A stretch of DNA of 7,401 nt from an uncultured Bacteroidales bacterium (GCA_947074245.1 CAMTOW010000094.1:1-7401); one strand, 5' to 3'; positions 1-6,358 are shown, counted from the first letter of the stretch. Numbers and translations are program-made. Notes: generated from the letters alone by a model not told the origin.

Positions 1-50
1 TACGAGCTTCTCCGGAGTGACTGGAGTTCAGACGTGTGCTCTTCCGATCT
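1..50 (+). other. Illumina P7 adapter contamination
   Basis: This is library-preparation sequence, not genome. Bases 17-50 match all 34 bases of the Illumina read-2 / P7 adapter (beginning GTGACTGGAG and ending CTTCCGATCT). Bases 9-16 (TCTCCGGA) sit where the i7 index belongs and are the reverse complement of the TruSeq HT index I recall as D702. Bases 1-8 match the end of the P7 primer (TACGAGAT) with one mismatch, C for A at base 7. The genomic sequence therefore starts at 51, and this is a contig end that was not trimmed. Any reading frame that starts inside this block is artificial. Confidence 0.98.
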
Positions 51-120
51 GAAAAACCCAACCGGATTTCCCCCATTATTCAATATGAAATTCCGATAAA
101 CCAAGAAGAAATTTCCGATT

Positions 121-921
121 TCAGGCGCCCAGCATCGCTTCGGCTTTGGATGCATTTTTTTCCACTCCGAAACCTTCTTTGTAAATCCGGTACAACCTGC
201 CGCCTGCCGCTTTATTTCCCTGATCCTTAGCTCGCAGAAACCATCTTCGGGCAATCGTAAAATCGGATCTTACGCCGCTCCCTTCTTCGAAAATCGTTCC
301 GATTTGAAAAAGATCGTCGGCATCGGCGCGCCCGTCGGTTACTTTTTTCAATAAATCATTCAAGTGAATCGCCTCAGGAGTATCTTTTTTTTCGATTCCG
401 GAAGCGCTGCGTGCAGCAAGATCTTTCATAGAAAGGCGTTCATCTTCGGAGTCATCCGAAATCAGATCCGAATCCTCCAACGGTGTCTCCCGTGTAATAT
501 CTCCGGCGATATCCGCTTCAAGACGATTCAATTGAGACTCCACCTCGGCATGAGGCAGCAACGGCACTTCGAGCAACTCCAGATAGCGTCCCGCATTCGG
601 CTCATTCTGATGAGCTGCCCGCATCAACCACAAATTGCCTTGTTCGGCATCCGCAGGAACGATATTTCCCTGATGAAACAAAATTCCCATATTGCATTGC
701 GCTTCGGCGTTACCGTGGGCGGCGGCATACGCCAACCAACGAAATCCGAGATCCGGTTGCGGATCGGTTCCCCGTCCCGTCAGATAGGCCATTGCCAAAG
801 CATTCGCCGCATCGATGTTTCCTTTTTTCGCCGCAACGAGATAATAAGGGATCGCGGCACCCGACAATCCGTGCTTAAAATCCAAATCGTATCCTTTTTG
901 ATAAATCAATCGACCATCCAT
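121..921 (-). CDS. Sel1-like repeat (TPR-like) protein
   Basis: This 266-residue protein is made of Sel1-like repeats, short helix-turn-helix units related to TPRs that act as protein-protein scaffolds. No enzymatic motif is visible and its partner is unknown. About three repeats lie at residues 18-115, with characteristic pieces such as AAKKGNIDAANALAMAYLTG, AYAAAHGNAEAQCNMGILF and WLMRAAHQNEPNAG. A charged, acidic linker follows at about 125-200 (for example SDLISDDSEDE). One or two more repeats lie at 203-266 (FQIGTIFEEGSGV, RWFLRAKDQGNKAA, IYKEGFGVEKNASKAEAML). There is no signal peptide or membrane segment, so it is probably cytoplasmic. The ATG start has no Shine-Dalgarno sequence. The gene is divergent from nanH with 227 bases between them. 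I see no convincing promoter for it and no clear terminator in the 70 bases between its stop and the adapter. Family assignment is secure; the role is not known. Confidence 0.9.
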   Translation of the reverse strand: MDGRLIYQKGYDLDFKHGLSGAAIPYYLVAAKKGNIDAANALAMAYLTGRGTDPQPDLGFRWLAYAAAHGNAEAQCNMGILFHQGNIVPADAEQGNLWLMRAAHQNEPNAGRYLELLEVPLLPHAEVESQLNRLEADIAGDITRETPLEDSDLISDDSEDERLSMKDLAARSASGIEKKDTPEAIHLNDLLKKVTDGRADADDLFQIGTIFEEGSGVRSDFTIARRWFLRAKDQGNKAAGGRLYRIYKEGFGVEKNASKAEAMLGA

Positions 922-958
922 ATCTTATTAGTTTGAATTAAAAATTTATCGAACTCAT

Positions 959-987
959 TGTCGAGGGAAGATAAATTATCCTCGACA
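959..987. promoter_or_regulatory. Inverted repeat, possible operator, nanH upstream region
   Basis: TGTCGAGG (959-966) and CCTCGACA (980-987) are perfect 8-bp inverted arms around a 13-base centre. The centre plus its edge contains a second small palindrome, GATAA-A-TTATC (970-980). Neither side is followed by a T run, so a terminator is unlikely. The site lies between the divergent Sel1-repeat gene and nanH, about 90 bases upstream of the proposed nanH -7 box and 37 bases upstream of the Sel1 gene start. The symmetry suits a dimeric regulator. That role is inferred; only the repeat itself is seen. Confidence 0.45.
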
Positions 988-1049
988 TGGGTTCTCCTAT
1001 ACTTGTATGTTTCTGCTTATTGAACAACTGATAAGCTGAATATTATCTG

Positions 1050-1083
1050 TTTACTATTTTTTTATTTCAGAAAAATATCTTTG
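1050..1083 (+). promoter_or_regulatory. Putative Bacteroidota-type promoter of nanH
   Basis: TATCTTTG at 1076-1083 matches the Bacteroidota -7 consensus TAnnTTTG at every defined base. A weak -33 element (TTTA, 1050-1053, against the consensus TTTG) lies 22 bases upstream in an A/T-rich stretch. Transcription would begin near 1090, giving a 5' UTR of about 60 bases before the nanH ATG. The -7 box is a good match; the -33 element is uncertain. Confidence 0.55.
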
Positions 1084-1104
1084 TTTTGCAAACGAAAACA
1101 CAAT

Positions 1105-1125
1105 AAGGTGTTGTTTCAACACTTT
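1105..1125 (+). promoter_or_regulatory. 5'-UTR hairpin ahead of nanH
   Basis: AAGGTGTTG (1105-1113) can pair with CAACACTTT (1117-1125) around a TTT loop, giving nine pairs including one G-U. It is followed by TATTC rather than a T run. It lies within the predicted nanH leader, 23 bases before the ATG. It could affect mRNA stability or initiation, or be a protein-binding palindrome just downstream of the promoter. The function is not known. Confidence 0.35.
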
Positions 1126-1148
1126 TATTCATCACACTTTCGTCTATT

Positions 1149-2771
1149 ATGAAAAAACTCTTATCAACAGCTTGTATTCTTGCCGGCACGTTTTCTTTAT
1201 TTGCCAATGATTCGATTTTTGTAAAGGAACCCAATGTGCCGATCCTGACCGATCGCACGGATAACGTTCTTTACAATATCCGCATTGACAACTCGTCGAA
1301 AAAACAAGAAGCACTTACGGCGATTCAACTCGAATTCGACAAAAACGTACCTGTCAAAGATATCCGATCTGTAAAACTTTTTTACGCCGGCACAGAAGCA
1401 CCGTCGAGAAAGGGACAGTTTCGTTTCGCTCCGCTGAATTATCTGGCTCGTGAGAACGGCAAATTCAACCGGGTAGCCAATCGATCTTACTCGATATTGC
1501 GCGACAGCATCGCATCGCCAAGCAGAAAAGTAACCTTTAAAACCGATCAGAAATTATTTCCGGGCATAAATTACTTCTGGGTAAGTATCGAAATGAAACC
1601 GGAAGCCGATCTGAACGACAAAATTACATCAGAAATCACCGGTGTCACCATCGACAAGCAAAAAGAAACCGTTTTTCGCAAAGGAGAAAAACCGGTGAGA
1701 CGACTGGGGTATGGCGTACGCCATGCGGGAGATGATGAAGCCGCTGCCTATCGCATCCCCGGAATGGTCACGACCAATGAGGGAACCCTCCTTGCCGTAT
1801 ATGACATCCGTTATAACAACGGTGTGGATCTGCAGGAGCATGTGGATATCGGTTTGAGCCGAAGCACTGACAAGGGACAAACCTGGGAGCCGATGCGCGC
1901 CATTATGGACATGGGTGAATACAACGGGCTGCCGCAAGCGCAAAACGGAGTAGGCGATCCTGCGATTCTGGTCGATAAAACAACCGGCACGATCTGGGTC
2001 GTTGCGGCCTGGACCCATGGAGAAGGAAACGAACGCTCGTGGTGGAACTCTCTTCAGGGAATGACTCCCGAAGAAACCGCTCAGCTTCTTTTGGTAAAAA
2101 GCGAGAATGACGGAAAAACCTGGTCGGCACCGATCAACATCACCTCACAGGTAAAAGACCCATCGTGGTATTTCCTGTTGCAAGGACCCGGTATGGGGAT
2201 CTCGATGCAAGACGGAACATTGGTTTTCCCGATTCAATACATCGACTCTACACGCGTTCCCAATGCAGGAATCATGTACAGTAAAGACCACGGGGCGAAC
2301 TGGAAAATCCATTCGTTGGCACGCACCAATACCACCGAAGCTCAAGTTGCGGAAGTGGAGCCGGGCGTTCTGATGCTCAATATGCGCGACAATCGCGGCG
2401 GAAGCCGTGCCGTTGCAACCACCCGGGATCTGGGACTTACCTGGGAAGAACACGCTTCCTCACGAAGCGCTTTGCAGGAACCGGTTTGTATGGCATCGCT
2501 TATCAGCGTACCGGCTAAAGAAAACGCAACCGGCAAAGATCTGCTGATCTTCTCTAACCCCGATACGACAAAAGACCGTACACGGATTACGATCAAGATC
2601 AGTGAAGACGGAGGAAATACCTGGCCGTACTCACTCCTATTGGATGAGGAGTTGGGATGGGGATACTCTTGCCTTTCGATGATCGATCCCGAAACGATCG
2701 GAGTCATTTACGAAAGCAGTCAGGCGCACATGTTATTCCAATCGGTAAAACTGAAAGATATCATCAAATAA
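1149..2771 (+). CDS. nanH: Secreted exo-alpha-sialidase (neuraminidase, GH33)
   Basis: This enzyme hydrolyses terminal alpha-linked sialic acid from glycoproteins and glycolipids. The protein has 540 residues, close to the size I recall for Bacteroides and Tannerella NanH. Residues 1-19 form a type I signal peptide ending LFA/ND, so it acts in the periplasm or outside the cell. An N-terminal sialidase-associated beta domain spans about 22-165, and the six-bladed catalytic propeller follows. The FRIP-type motif is YRIP at 201-204. Five Asp boxes are visible (near 239, 318, 377, 425 and 484), including STDKGQTW and SEDGGNTW. By alignment from memory with GH33 enzymes, the triad arginines are R202, R413 and R477, the acid/base is D219, another conserved aspartate is D270, the activating glutamate is E397 and the nucleophile is Y506. 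No catalytic residue is missing. The ATG has no Shine-Dalgarno sequence. The gene converges on the NanM-type gene, which supports a sialic acid utilisation locus. Confidence 0.96.
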   Translation: MKKLLSTACILAGTFSLFANDSIFVKEPNVPILTDRTDNVLYNIRIDNSSKKQEALTAIQLEFDKNVPVKDIRSVKLFYAGTEAPSRKGQFRFAPLNYLARENGKFNRVANRSYSILRDSIASPSRKVTFKTDQKLFPGINYFWVSIEMKPEADLNDKITSEITGVTIDKQKETVFRKGEKPVRRLGYGVRHAGDDEAAAYRIPGMVTTNEGTLLAVYDIRYNNGVDLQEHVDIGLSRSTDKGQTWEPMRAIMDMGEYNGLPQAQNGVGDPAILVDKTTGTIWVVAAWTHGEGNERSWWNSLQGMTPEETAQLLLVKSENDGKTWSAPINITSQVKDPSWYFLLQGPGMGISMQDGTLVFPIQYIDSTRVPNAGIMYSKDHGANWKIHSLARTNTTEAQVAEVEPGVLMLNMRDNRGGSRAVATTRDLGLTWEEHASSRSALQEPVCMASLISVPAKENATGKDLLIFSNPDTTKDRTRITIKISEDGGNTWPYSLLLDEELGWGYSCLSMIDPETIGVIYESSQAHMLFQSVKLKDIIK

Positions 2772-2774
2772 TCA

Positions 2775-2792
2775 ATGACTCCGCTGAGTCAT
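2775..2792. repeat. Small perfect hairpin after nanH
   Basis: ATGACTC (2775-2781) and GAGTCAT (2786-2792) are perfect 7-bp inverted arms around the loop CGCT, starting three bases after the nanH stop. On the plus strand, ACGAAAAA follows rather than T residues, so it is not a terminator alone. It sits directly before the terminator stem and could protect the 3' end of the nanH mRNA. Confidence 0.5.
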
Positions 2793-2794
2793 AC

Positions 2795-2835
2795 GAAAAA
2801 AACGGTCGCAGGCTAATGTCTGCGACCGTTTCTTA
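2795..2835. terminator. Bidirectional rho-independent terminator between nanH and nanM
   Basis: AAACGGTCGCAG (2800-2811) pairs perfectly with CTGCGACCGTTT (2820-2831). Two more pairs inside (one G-U, one C-G) leave the loop TAAT, for a stem of about 14 bp. On the plus strand it is followed by TTTCTTATTTT, and on the minus strand the A run at 2795-2802 gives a T run. It can therefore stop nanH transcripts on one strand and the mutarotase gene on the other, as expected for convergent genes. Confidence 0.85.
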
Positions 2836-2865
2836 TTTTATCGGATCAATTTTTATCGGATCAAT
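2836..2865. repeat. Perfect 15-bp tandem direct repeat
   Basis: TTTTATCGGATCAAT occurs twice with no gap, at 2836-2850 and 2851-2865, just after the terminator and 9 bases from the stop codon of the mutarotase gene. The copies are identical, so it is probably a recent slippage duplication. No function can be assigned. Confidence 0.9.
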
Positions 2866-2874
2866 GAAAAGCAC

Positions 2875-4077
2875 TCAATCGATTCGAGAAGAATGAATCT
2901 CAACGATCATCGGCGTACGAATGCCCGGTTTGGTTTCGCCATTGAGGATGAAAAACCGATCGGGCATACGCGCAACCAATGCCCCTGCCCGAGCCAAATC
3001 GGGATGTGTCGCCAATTCTCGCCATTTTCCCCGACGGATCTCATACCCGATCAACCGTTGGTTGAAGCCATACCAGGATTCCGGATGAAGCAGATAGTTT
3101 TTTTGTTCGAAATCCAGCGAATCCAAACGCGGCTGATCTTGGTTCTGAAGATAAACCTGCCGGTCGAGTGAGCGGTTTAACGCCGATTCGAAAATGATTT
3201 TATCGACACCCCCGGCGAATAACAACCATTCATCCCCGACGTTCGCAACCGAAGCGCCTCCCCCCAGAGCGATCTCTTCATCATCGATACGAACCGAAGA
3301 CGCCGAAACCCAGCGATCGGTCGTTGTATCATAAATATAAGAACTGGTTTCGACCCGAGCCCGCACCGTATCGCGAGCAAAAGAGAAACCGCCACTCAAC
3401 AGTAGCTTCTCCTTCCCGTCCTGATCCGAGAATCCGCAGAGTACGGGTTGTACGCGGGGTTCTCCCGGAAAAGACGCCAAAGACGTCCATCCCGCCGAAA
3501 CATTCTGTAAATCGAAAACGATCAACTCACGACTCTGAACACCATCGACATTGCCTCCGCATAGATACAAACGGGATCCGATTTGCGTGAACCCCATATT
3601 GTCCATCGGGAAAGGCAAAGAGGGCAACGTATCGATTCGGTATCCTTCTTTATCTTCCTGCAAAGACCAAACATTGGAGCAAGCACCCTGATCACCCATA
3701 CCGCCGACGAAAATCAAGCGATCTCCATCTTGAAAAGAAGCTCCATACGCCATCGCGTGGGGTAAATCAGCGATGTGAAGCCAATGCGCCTGATCGGTCG
3801 CGACTACCTCTTTGGCATAAATACCTTTATAATAAACCTTGCTCCCACCGTTGGCCACCGGCAAATGGGGAAAGTTGCAACCACCCGCCAGAATAAGTCG
3901 GTTGCCAAGCATACCCCCGAACGGAGCCGATACACCTTTATCAAAAGAGGTATCACCTGTTAAAACGGTAAGATGATTCTGAATCGTAAAATGGGGAATC
4001 GTATGGGTCGGATCGGCTTGTCGGCAGGAAAATAGAGCCGAACAAGCCACAAATGGAAGCATAAATGATAAACGCAT
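2875..4077 (-). CDS. nanM: Cyclically permuted kelch sialic acid mutarotase (NanM-like) lipoprotein
   Basis: NanM-type proteins speed conversion of alpha-N-acetylneuraminate, the form released by sialidases, to the beta anomer. The product here has 400 residues from the ATG at 4077; a TTG three codons earlier (4086) is also open but less likely. The N-terminus is a lipoprotein signal with lipobox LFSC and Cys18, so it should be anchored in the cell envelope. Six kelch blades are marked by Gly-Gly or similar pairs near residues 65, 125, 174, 229, 289 and 380. The motif NGETKPGIRT (379-388) matches NGEAKPGLRT of E. coli NanM, and E381 and R387 keep the six-residue spacing of its active-site Glu and Arg. 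In E. coli this motif lies mid-protein but here it is at the C-terminus, which fits the known cyclically permuted mutarotase family (TIGR03548, from memory). It converges with nanH and has its own -7 box. Epimerase activity on sialic acid is inferred from homology. Confidence 0.88.
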   Translation of the reverse strand: MRLSFMLPFVACSALFSCRQADPTHTIPHFTIQNHLTVLTGDTSFDKGVSAPFGGMLGNRLILAGGCNFPHLPVANGGSKVYYKGIYAKEVVATDQAHWLHIADLPHAMAYGASFQDGDRLIFVGGMGDQGACSNVWSLQEDKEGYRIDTLPSLPFPMDNMGFTQIGSRLYLCGGNVDGVQSRELIVFDLQNVSAGWTSLASFPGEPRVQPVLCGFSDQDGKEKLLLSGGFSFARDTVRARVETSSYIYDTTTDRWVSASSVRIDDEEIALGGGASVANVGDEWLLFAGGVDKIIFESALNRSLDRQVYLQNQDQPRLDSLDFEQKNYLLHPESWYGFNQRLIGYEIRRGKWRELATHPDLARAGALVARMPDRFFILNGETKPGIRTPMIVEIHSSRID

Positions 4078-4111
4078 AAGACGCAAGAAGGATTATTTCA
4101 TAATGAGTTCT

Positions 4112-4119
4112 CAAAAATA
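4112..4119 (-). promoter_or_regulatory. Putative -7 box of the nanM-type gene
   Basis: Read on the minus strand, TATTTTTG matches TAnnTTTG exactly, 34 bases upstream of the ATG at 4077. No good -33 TTTG is seen at the usual distance. The box lies in the 91-base gap after the alpha/beta hydrolase gene, and no terminator is visible in that gap, so read-through from the hydrolase is also possible. A short inverted repeat, GAGTT/AACTC (4105-4109 and 4120-4124), brackets the box. Confidence 0.4.
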
Positions 4120-4168
4120 AACTCTTTTCAGAAGCTAATCCTGTTTTCTCGAGTATGATTTGAGCGTT

Positions 4169-5335
4169 TTACGCAAGAAACTCCGCGGCGGGTCGGAAAA
4201 CCTGCATAAAGGCATCGTTGATCAGACCCGGATCAATGGAATTTCCGGTTGGAAAAGGCGCCTGATGTGAATATTCGAACGGAAAATCCAATTCGGTAAT
4301 CACTCCGTGAGACTGATGCATCCCGATCGCTTCGTAGGCACCGCGAGTCGGTATGACGGTATCTTTCTTCAACGTCATGATCCGCAATCGTTCACGCTCT
4401 TCCTTGAAAAACTGCATTCGGTAATCAGACAGAAAATCTTTCTTCAACATACAGGTAAAGGCTTTATTCAACGATTCGTCCAGCAAGCCGGGAATCAATG
4501 TTTCGTTCAGCCCTTCATTCTGCATAAAACGATCGGCATAAAACCCTTTTACTTTCTCCCAGGCTGCCTGATCCATAATTTCGCGGGCACTTCCGTTCAT
4601 TTCCTCAAAAACAGAACCACCGCAGAAGAGGAAAAACCGACTGTCGGAAAGAAGTTTATCGGGATCACCGAGCATAAATACCTGAGCGATCATCGCTCCG
4701 ATCGAATACGCGAAAAAATCTACGCTCGTATTCTTCATGAACAACGGATGCCGACCGCCGGTGATTTGACGGATAAGCTGACGCAGATTCTGAATCGTTT
4801 CACGACCCGAAGTGTACAATCGAAGCGGCGAGGAAGAGAGTCGATAACTCAATGCCACATTGGCGAAGGTCGAGTTAGAAGAATCAGGTTCATCCGCCTT
4901 ACGCTGATTCACCCACGACATATTCCAGCGGGGCGATGCCCATTGTTGGGGCGTGCGGTTCATATGAAAAGCTATGGGAAATAAGATTACCGGTTTTCCG
5001 GTCGTAATAGAAAGATATTCGGCCCACGCGAGATATTTACTCCAGTTACGTTCATTCAGTCCGTGAAGTAAAATGATACAGTTCCGATATTTTCCGTTCC
5101 CGCCCGGTGTGAATACCGAATAGGCGAATTCCTTATTCTCCTGAATACGGATATCCGGATCGGAACAGAATAGAGTACCCTCGGGAACCAACCCGTTTTG
5201 GGATGAAATCTCTTTCTTTTCTCTTTTTTCAATAAATGGAAACGGGATGATTTTTACTCCGTTTTCCTTCAACTCTACCGCTTCTTCCGACCGGTAGAGA
5301 TTCTGCAAATAATTACGGCGATTAAAGAAGTCCAT
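4169..5335 (-). CDS. Cytoplasmic alpha/beta hydrolase, substrate unknown
   Basis: This 388-residue protein has the hallmarks of an alpha/beta hydrolase. Strand 3 and the oxyanion HG motif are at CIILLHGLNERNW (H91-G92). The nucleophile elbow is AYSIGA with Ser211, where the usual first Gly of GxSxG is Ala. The acid is probably Asp325 in TLKKDTVIP and the base His357 in EYSHQAP. Order and spacing suit a complete triad, so an esterase, lipase or related hydrolase activity is expected; the substrate cannot be read from the sequence. It resembles a Bacteroidota family I recall as DUF6051, which I could not check. There is no signal peptide, so it should be cytoplasmic and is unlikely to be the envelope sialate O-acetylesterase seen in some sialic acid loci. 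The gene is divergent from the LytTR regulator gene, with a shared 174-base upstream region. The nanM-type gene follows on the same strand after 91 bases. Confidence 0.8.
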   Translation of the reverse strand: MDFFNRRNYLQNLYRSEEAVELKENGVKIIPFPFIEKREKKEISSQNGLVPEGTLFCSDPDIRIQENKEFAYSVFTPGGNGKYRNCIILLHGLNERNWSKYLAWAEYLSITTGKPVILFPIAFHMNRTPQQWASPRWNMSWVNQRKADEPDSSNSTFANVALSYRLSSSPLRLYTSGRETIQNLRQLIRQITGGRHPLFMKNTSVDFFAYSIGAMIAQVFMLGDPDKLLSDSRFFLFCGGSVFEEMNGSAREIMDQAAWEKVKGFYADRFMQNEGLNETLIPGLLDESLNKAFTCMLKKDFLSDYRMQFFKEERERLRIMTLKKDTVIPTRGAYEAIGMHQSHGVITELDFPFEYSHQAPFPTGNSIDPGLINDAFMQVFRPAAEFLA

Positions 5336-5356
5336 AGTTTTCCGATTAGTTCACAA

Positions 5357-5388
5357 CAAAGAAACAATTCATCAGAACGATTGGCAAA
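5357..5388 (-). promoter_or_regulatory. Putative promoter of the alpha/beta hydrolase gene
   Basis: On the minus strand, TTTG (5388-5385) is followed after a 20-base spacer by TTTCTTTG (5364-5357), which matches the TAnnTTTG -7 box except for one base. The spacing fits Bacteroidota promoters. The transcript would have a very short leader of about 15 bases before the ATG at 5335. The G-rich repeat array begins 12 bases upstream of the -33 element, where an activator would bind. Confidence 0.4.
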
Positions 5389-5400
5389 AAGATGGTATTT

Positions 5401-5463
5401 AAGGGGGTACTTAGGGATGAAAATTAGTATATTGGGGTAAAAACCCGCATTTGGGGATGAAAT
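5401..5463. promoter_or_regulatory. Four phased G-rich direct repeats, candidate LytTR operator
   Basis: Copies of the pattern TTRGGGRTRAAA lie at about 5402 (AGGGGGTA, degenerate), 5411 (TTAGGGATGAAA), 5432 (TTGGGGTAAAAA) and 5451 (TTGGGGATGAAA). The copies at 5411 and 5451 match at 11 of 12 bases and start exactly 40 bases apart. Start-to-start distances are 9, 21 and 19 bases, so all lie on about the same face of the helix. LytTR-family regulators are known to bind pairs of direct repeats about 21 bases apart, although this motif is not the published AgrA/LytR-type consensus. The array lies between the promoters of the hydrolase and LytTR genes, so control of either or both is inferred. 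Confidence 0.5.
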
Positions 5464-5487
5464 CAAAGCGTAGTTTTTCTACATTTG
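5450..5487 (+). promoter_or_regulatory. Putative promoter of the LytTR gene
   Basis: TACATTTG at 5480-5487 matches TAnnTTTG at every defined base and lies 22 bases before the ATG at 5510. The nearest TTTG upstream (5450-5453) is inside the last G-rich repeat and is separated from the -7 box by 26 bases, longer than usual. A poor -33 element covered by a repeat would fit activator-dependent transcription. Confidence 0.5.
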
Positions 5488-5509
5488 TTGCAGAAAAAAT
5501 AGTTTGCCT

Positions 5510-6352
5510 ATGAATTTTCTAAAGATAACCATACCGGCCTATTTGTATGAAAAGAAGAATCTGATACGAGAGGTTCTTCTCACAGCTGCATTCGCACTGG
5601 TCTTTATTAATATTTATAAGCCATTCAGCTCGGCCAACTGGTATAATGTATCCCAGTTCAAATTCTTCCTGTTCTCAAGTCTGATTATTCTTACCGGAGT
5701 GCTGGTCGTCGTGATCAGCCGGATCATCATGTATTATTACGGGAAGAGGCATACCATCACTTACTGGCAATATGGCGTATGGATTCTGATTGAGATCGCC
5801 GCCATGTCGACTTTCTATACCTTATATTCCCTGACTTTGGATTCGGATGTCGATATTGTGGAAACATTCCGTAGTTCGGTCAAAAATACCAGTCTGGTCT
5901 TATTGATCCCCTACGCGTGTCTTACCCTTTACTTCTCCTGGCAAGACAAAATCCGTCGATTGGAGATACTGGCAGAAAACTCGGTATCGACAAAGAATGA
6001 AGTAATATCGTTTCATGATGAAAAAGGCGAATTCCGGTTCTCCATCAAAAAGGACAATCTTCTCTACATCGAATCGGCTGATAATTATGTGATTATATGG
6101 TACATGAAGAAGGAAGACGTTTCTAAATATCTTTTGCGTAATACGCTAAAGAATATGGAAAAAGAGTTTTCAGACAGCAACATTGTCCGCTGTCATCGCT
6201 CGTTCATGGTCAATTTCGATCAGGTAAAAGTGATCCGAAAAGAAAAAGGAGGCGTATATTTACAGATGGATATCAAAAATGTGCCGGATATCCCCATATC
6301 ACGGACATATAGTGATAAAGCAAGCGCGTGGTTCATCGGCAATACATTATGA
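5510..6352 (+). CDS. Membrane-anchored LytTR-family transcription regulator
   Basis: This 280-residue protein joins an N-terminal membrane domain to a C-terminal LytTR DNA-binding domain. Four hydrophobic segments are visible, at about 21-36, 50-74, 86-109 and 126-143. A short linker with charged residues (146-175) leads to the LytTR domain at about 175-276. Its signature pieces are LLYIESADNYVIIW (184-197), LRNTLKNME (209-217), IVRCHRSFMVNFDQV (225-239) and IPISRTYSDKASAW (261-274). No CheY-like receiver domain is present, so this is not a standard two-component response regulator; signals would have to reach it through the membrane part or a partner. The ATG at 5510 is chosen over an in-frame TTG at 5504 because it is the more usual codon and lies close to a good -7 box. 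Phased repeats upstream suggest autoregulation and control of the divergent hydrolase gene. The targets and signal are unknown. Confidence 0.92.
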   Translation: MNFLKITIPAYLYEKKNLIREVLLTAAFALVFINIYKPFSSANWYNVSQFKFFLFSSLIILTGVLVVVISRIIMYYYGKRHTITYWQYGVWILIEIAAMSTFYTLYSLTLDSDVDIVETFRSSVKNTSLVLLIPYACLTLYFSWQDKIRRLEILAENSVSTKNEVISFHDEKGEFRFSIKKDNLLYIESADNYVIIWYMKKEDVSKYLLRNTLKNMEKEFSDSNIVRCHRSFMVNFDQVKVIRKEKGGVYLQMDIKNVPDIPISRTYSDKASAWFIGNTL

Positions 6353-6358
6353 AAAAGA

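Noticed and set aside
36..230. Plus-strand open frame of 64 codons at the window start
   Set aside because: It begins inside the Illumina adapter and then runs antisense into the Sel1-repeat gene, so it is an artefact.
364..936. Plus-strand open frame of 190 codons
   Set aside because: It lies antisense to the Sel1-repeat gene, whose translation shows clear family repeats. The antisense product is rich in Arg, Ile and Phe and has no recognisable domain.
2657..2896. Plus-strand open frame of 79 codons
   Set aside because: It starts within nanH in another frame and continues through the bidirectional terminator and tandem repeat, so it is not a plausible gene.
4078..4086. TTG start at 4086 for the nanM-type gene
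   Set aside because: An ATG three codons downstream gives a normal lipoprotein signal peptide and a common start codon; neither start has a Shine-Dalgarno sequence to decide in favour of TTG.
4307..4984. Plus-strand open frame of 225 codons
   Set aside because: It lies antisense to the alpha/beta hydrolase, which has a complete catalytic triad. The antisense product is basic with no domain.
4169..5335. Alpha/beta hydrolase as a sialate O-acetylesterase of the nan locus
   Set aside because: There is no signal peptide, the fold motifs are alpha/beta hydrolase rather than the SGNH type I recall for the Bacteroidota enzyme, and the gene pairs with the LytTR gene instead.
5500..5506. TAGTTTG as an alternative -7 box for the LytTR gene
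   Set aside because: It is one base short of the TAnnTTTG spacing and lies only a few bases before the ATG, while TACATTTG at 5480-5487 is a full match.
5504..5509. TTG start at 5504 for the LytTR gene
   Set aside because: It adds only two residues before an ATG and would shorten the already short leader after the -7 box.
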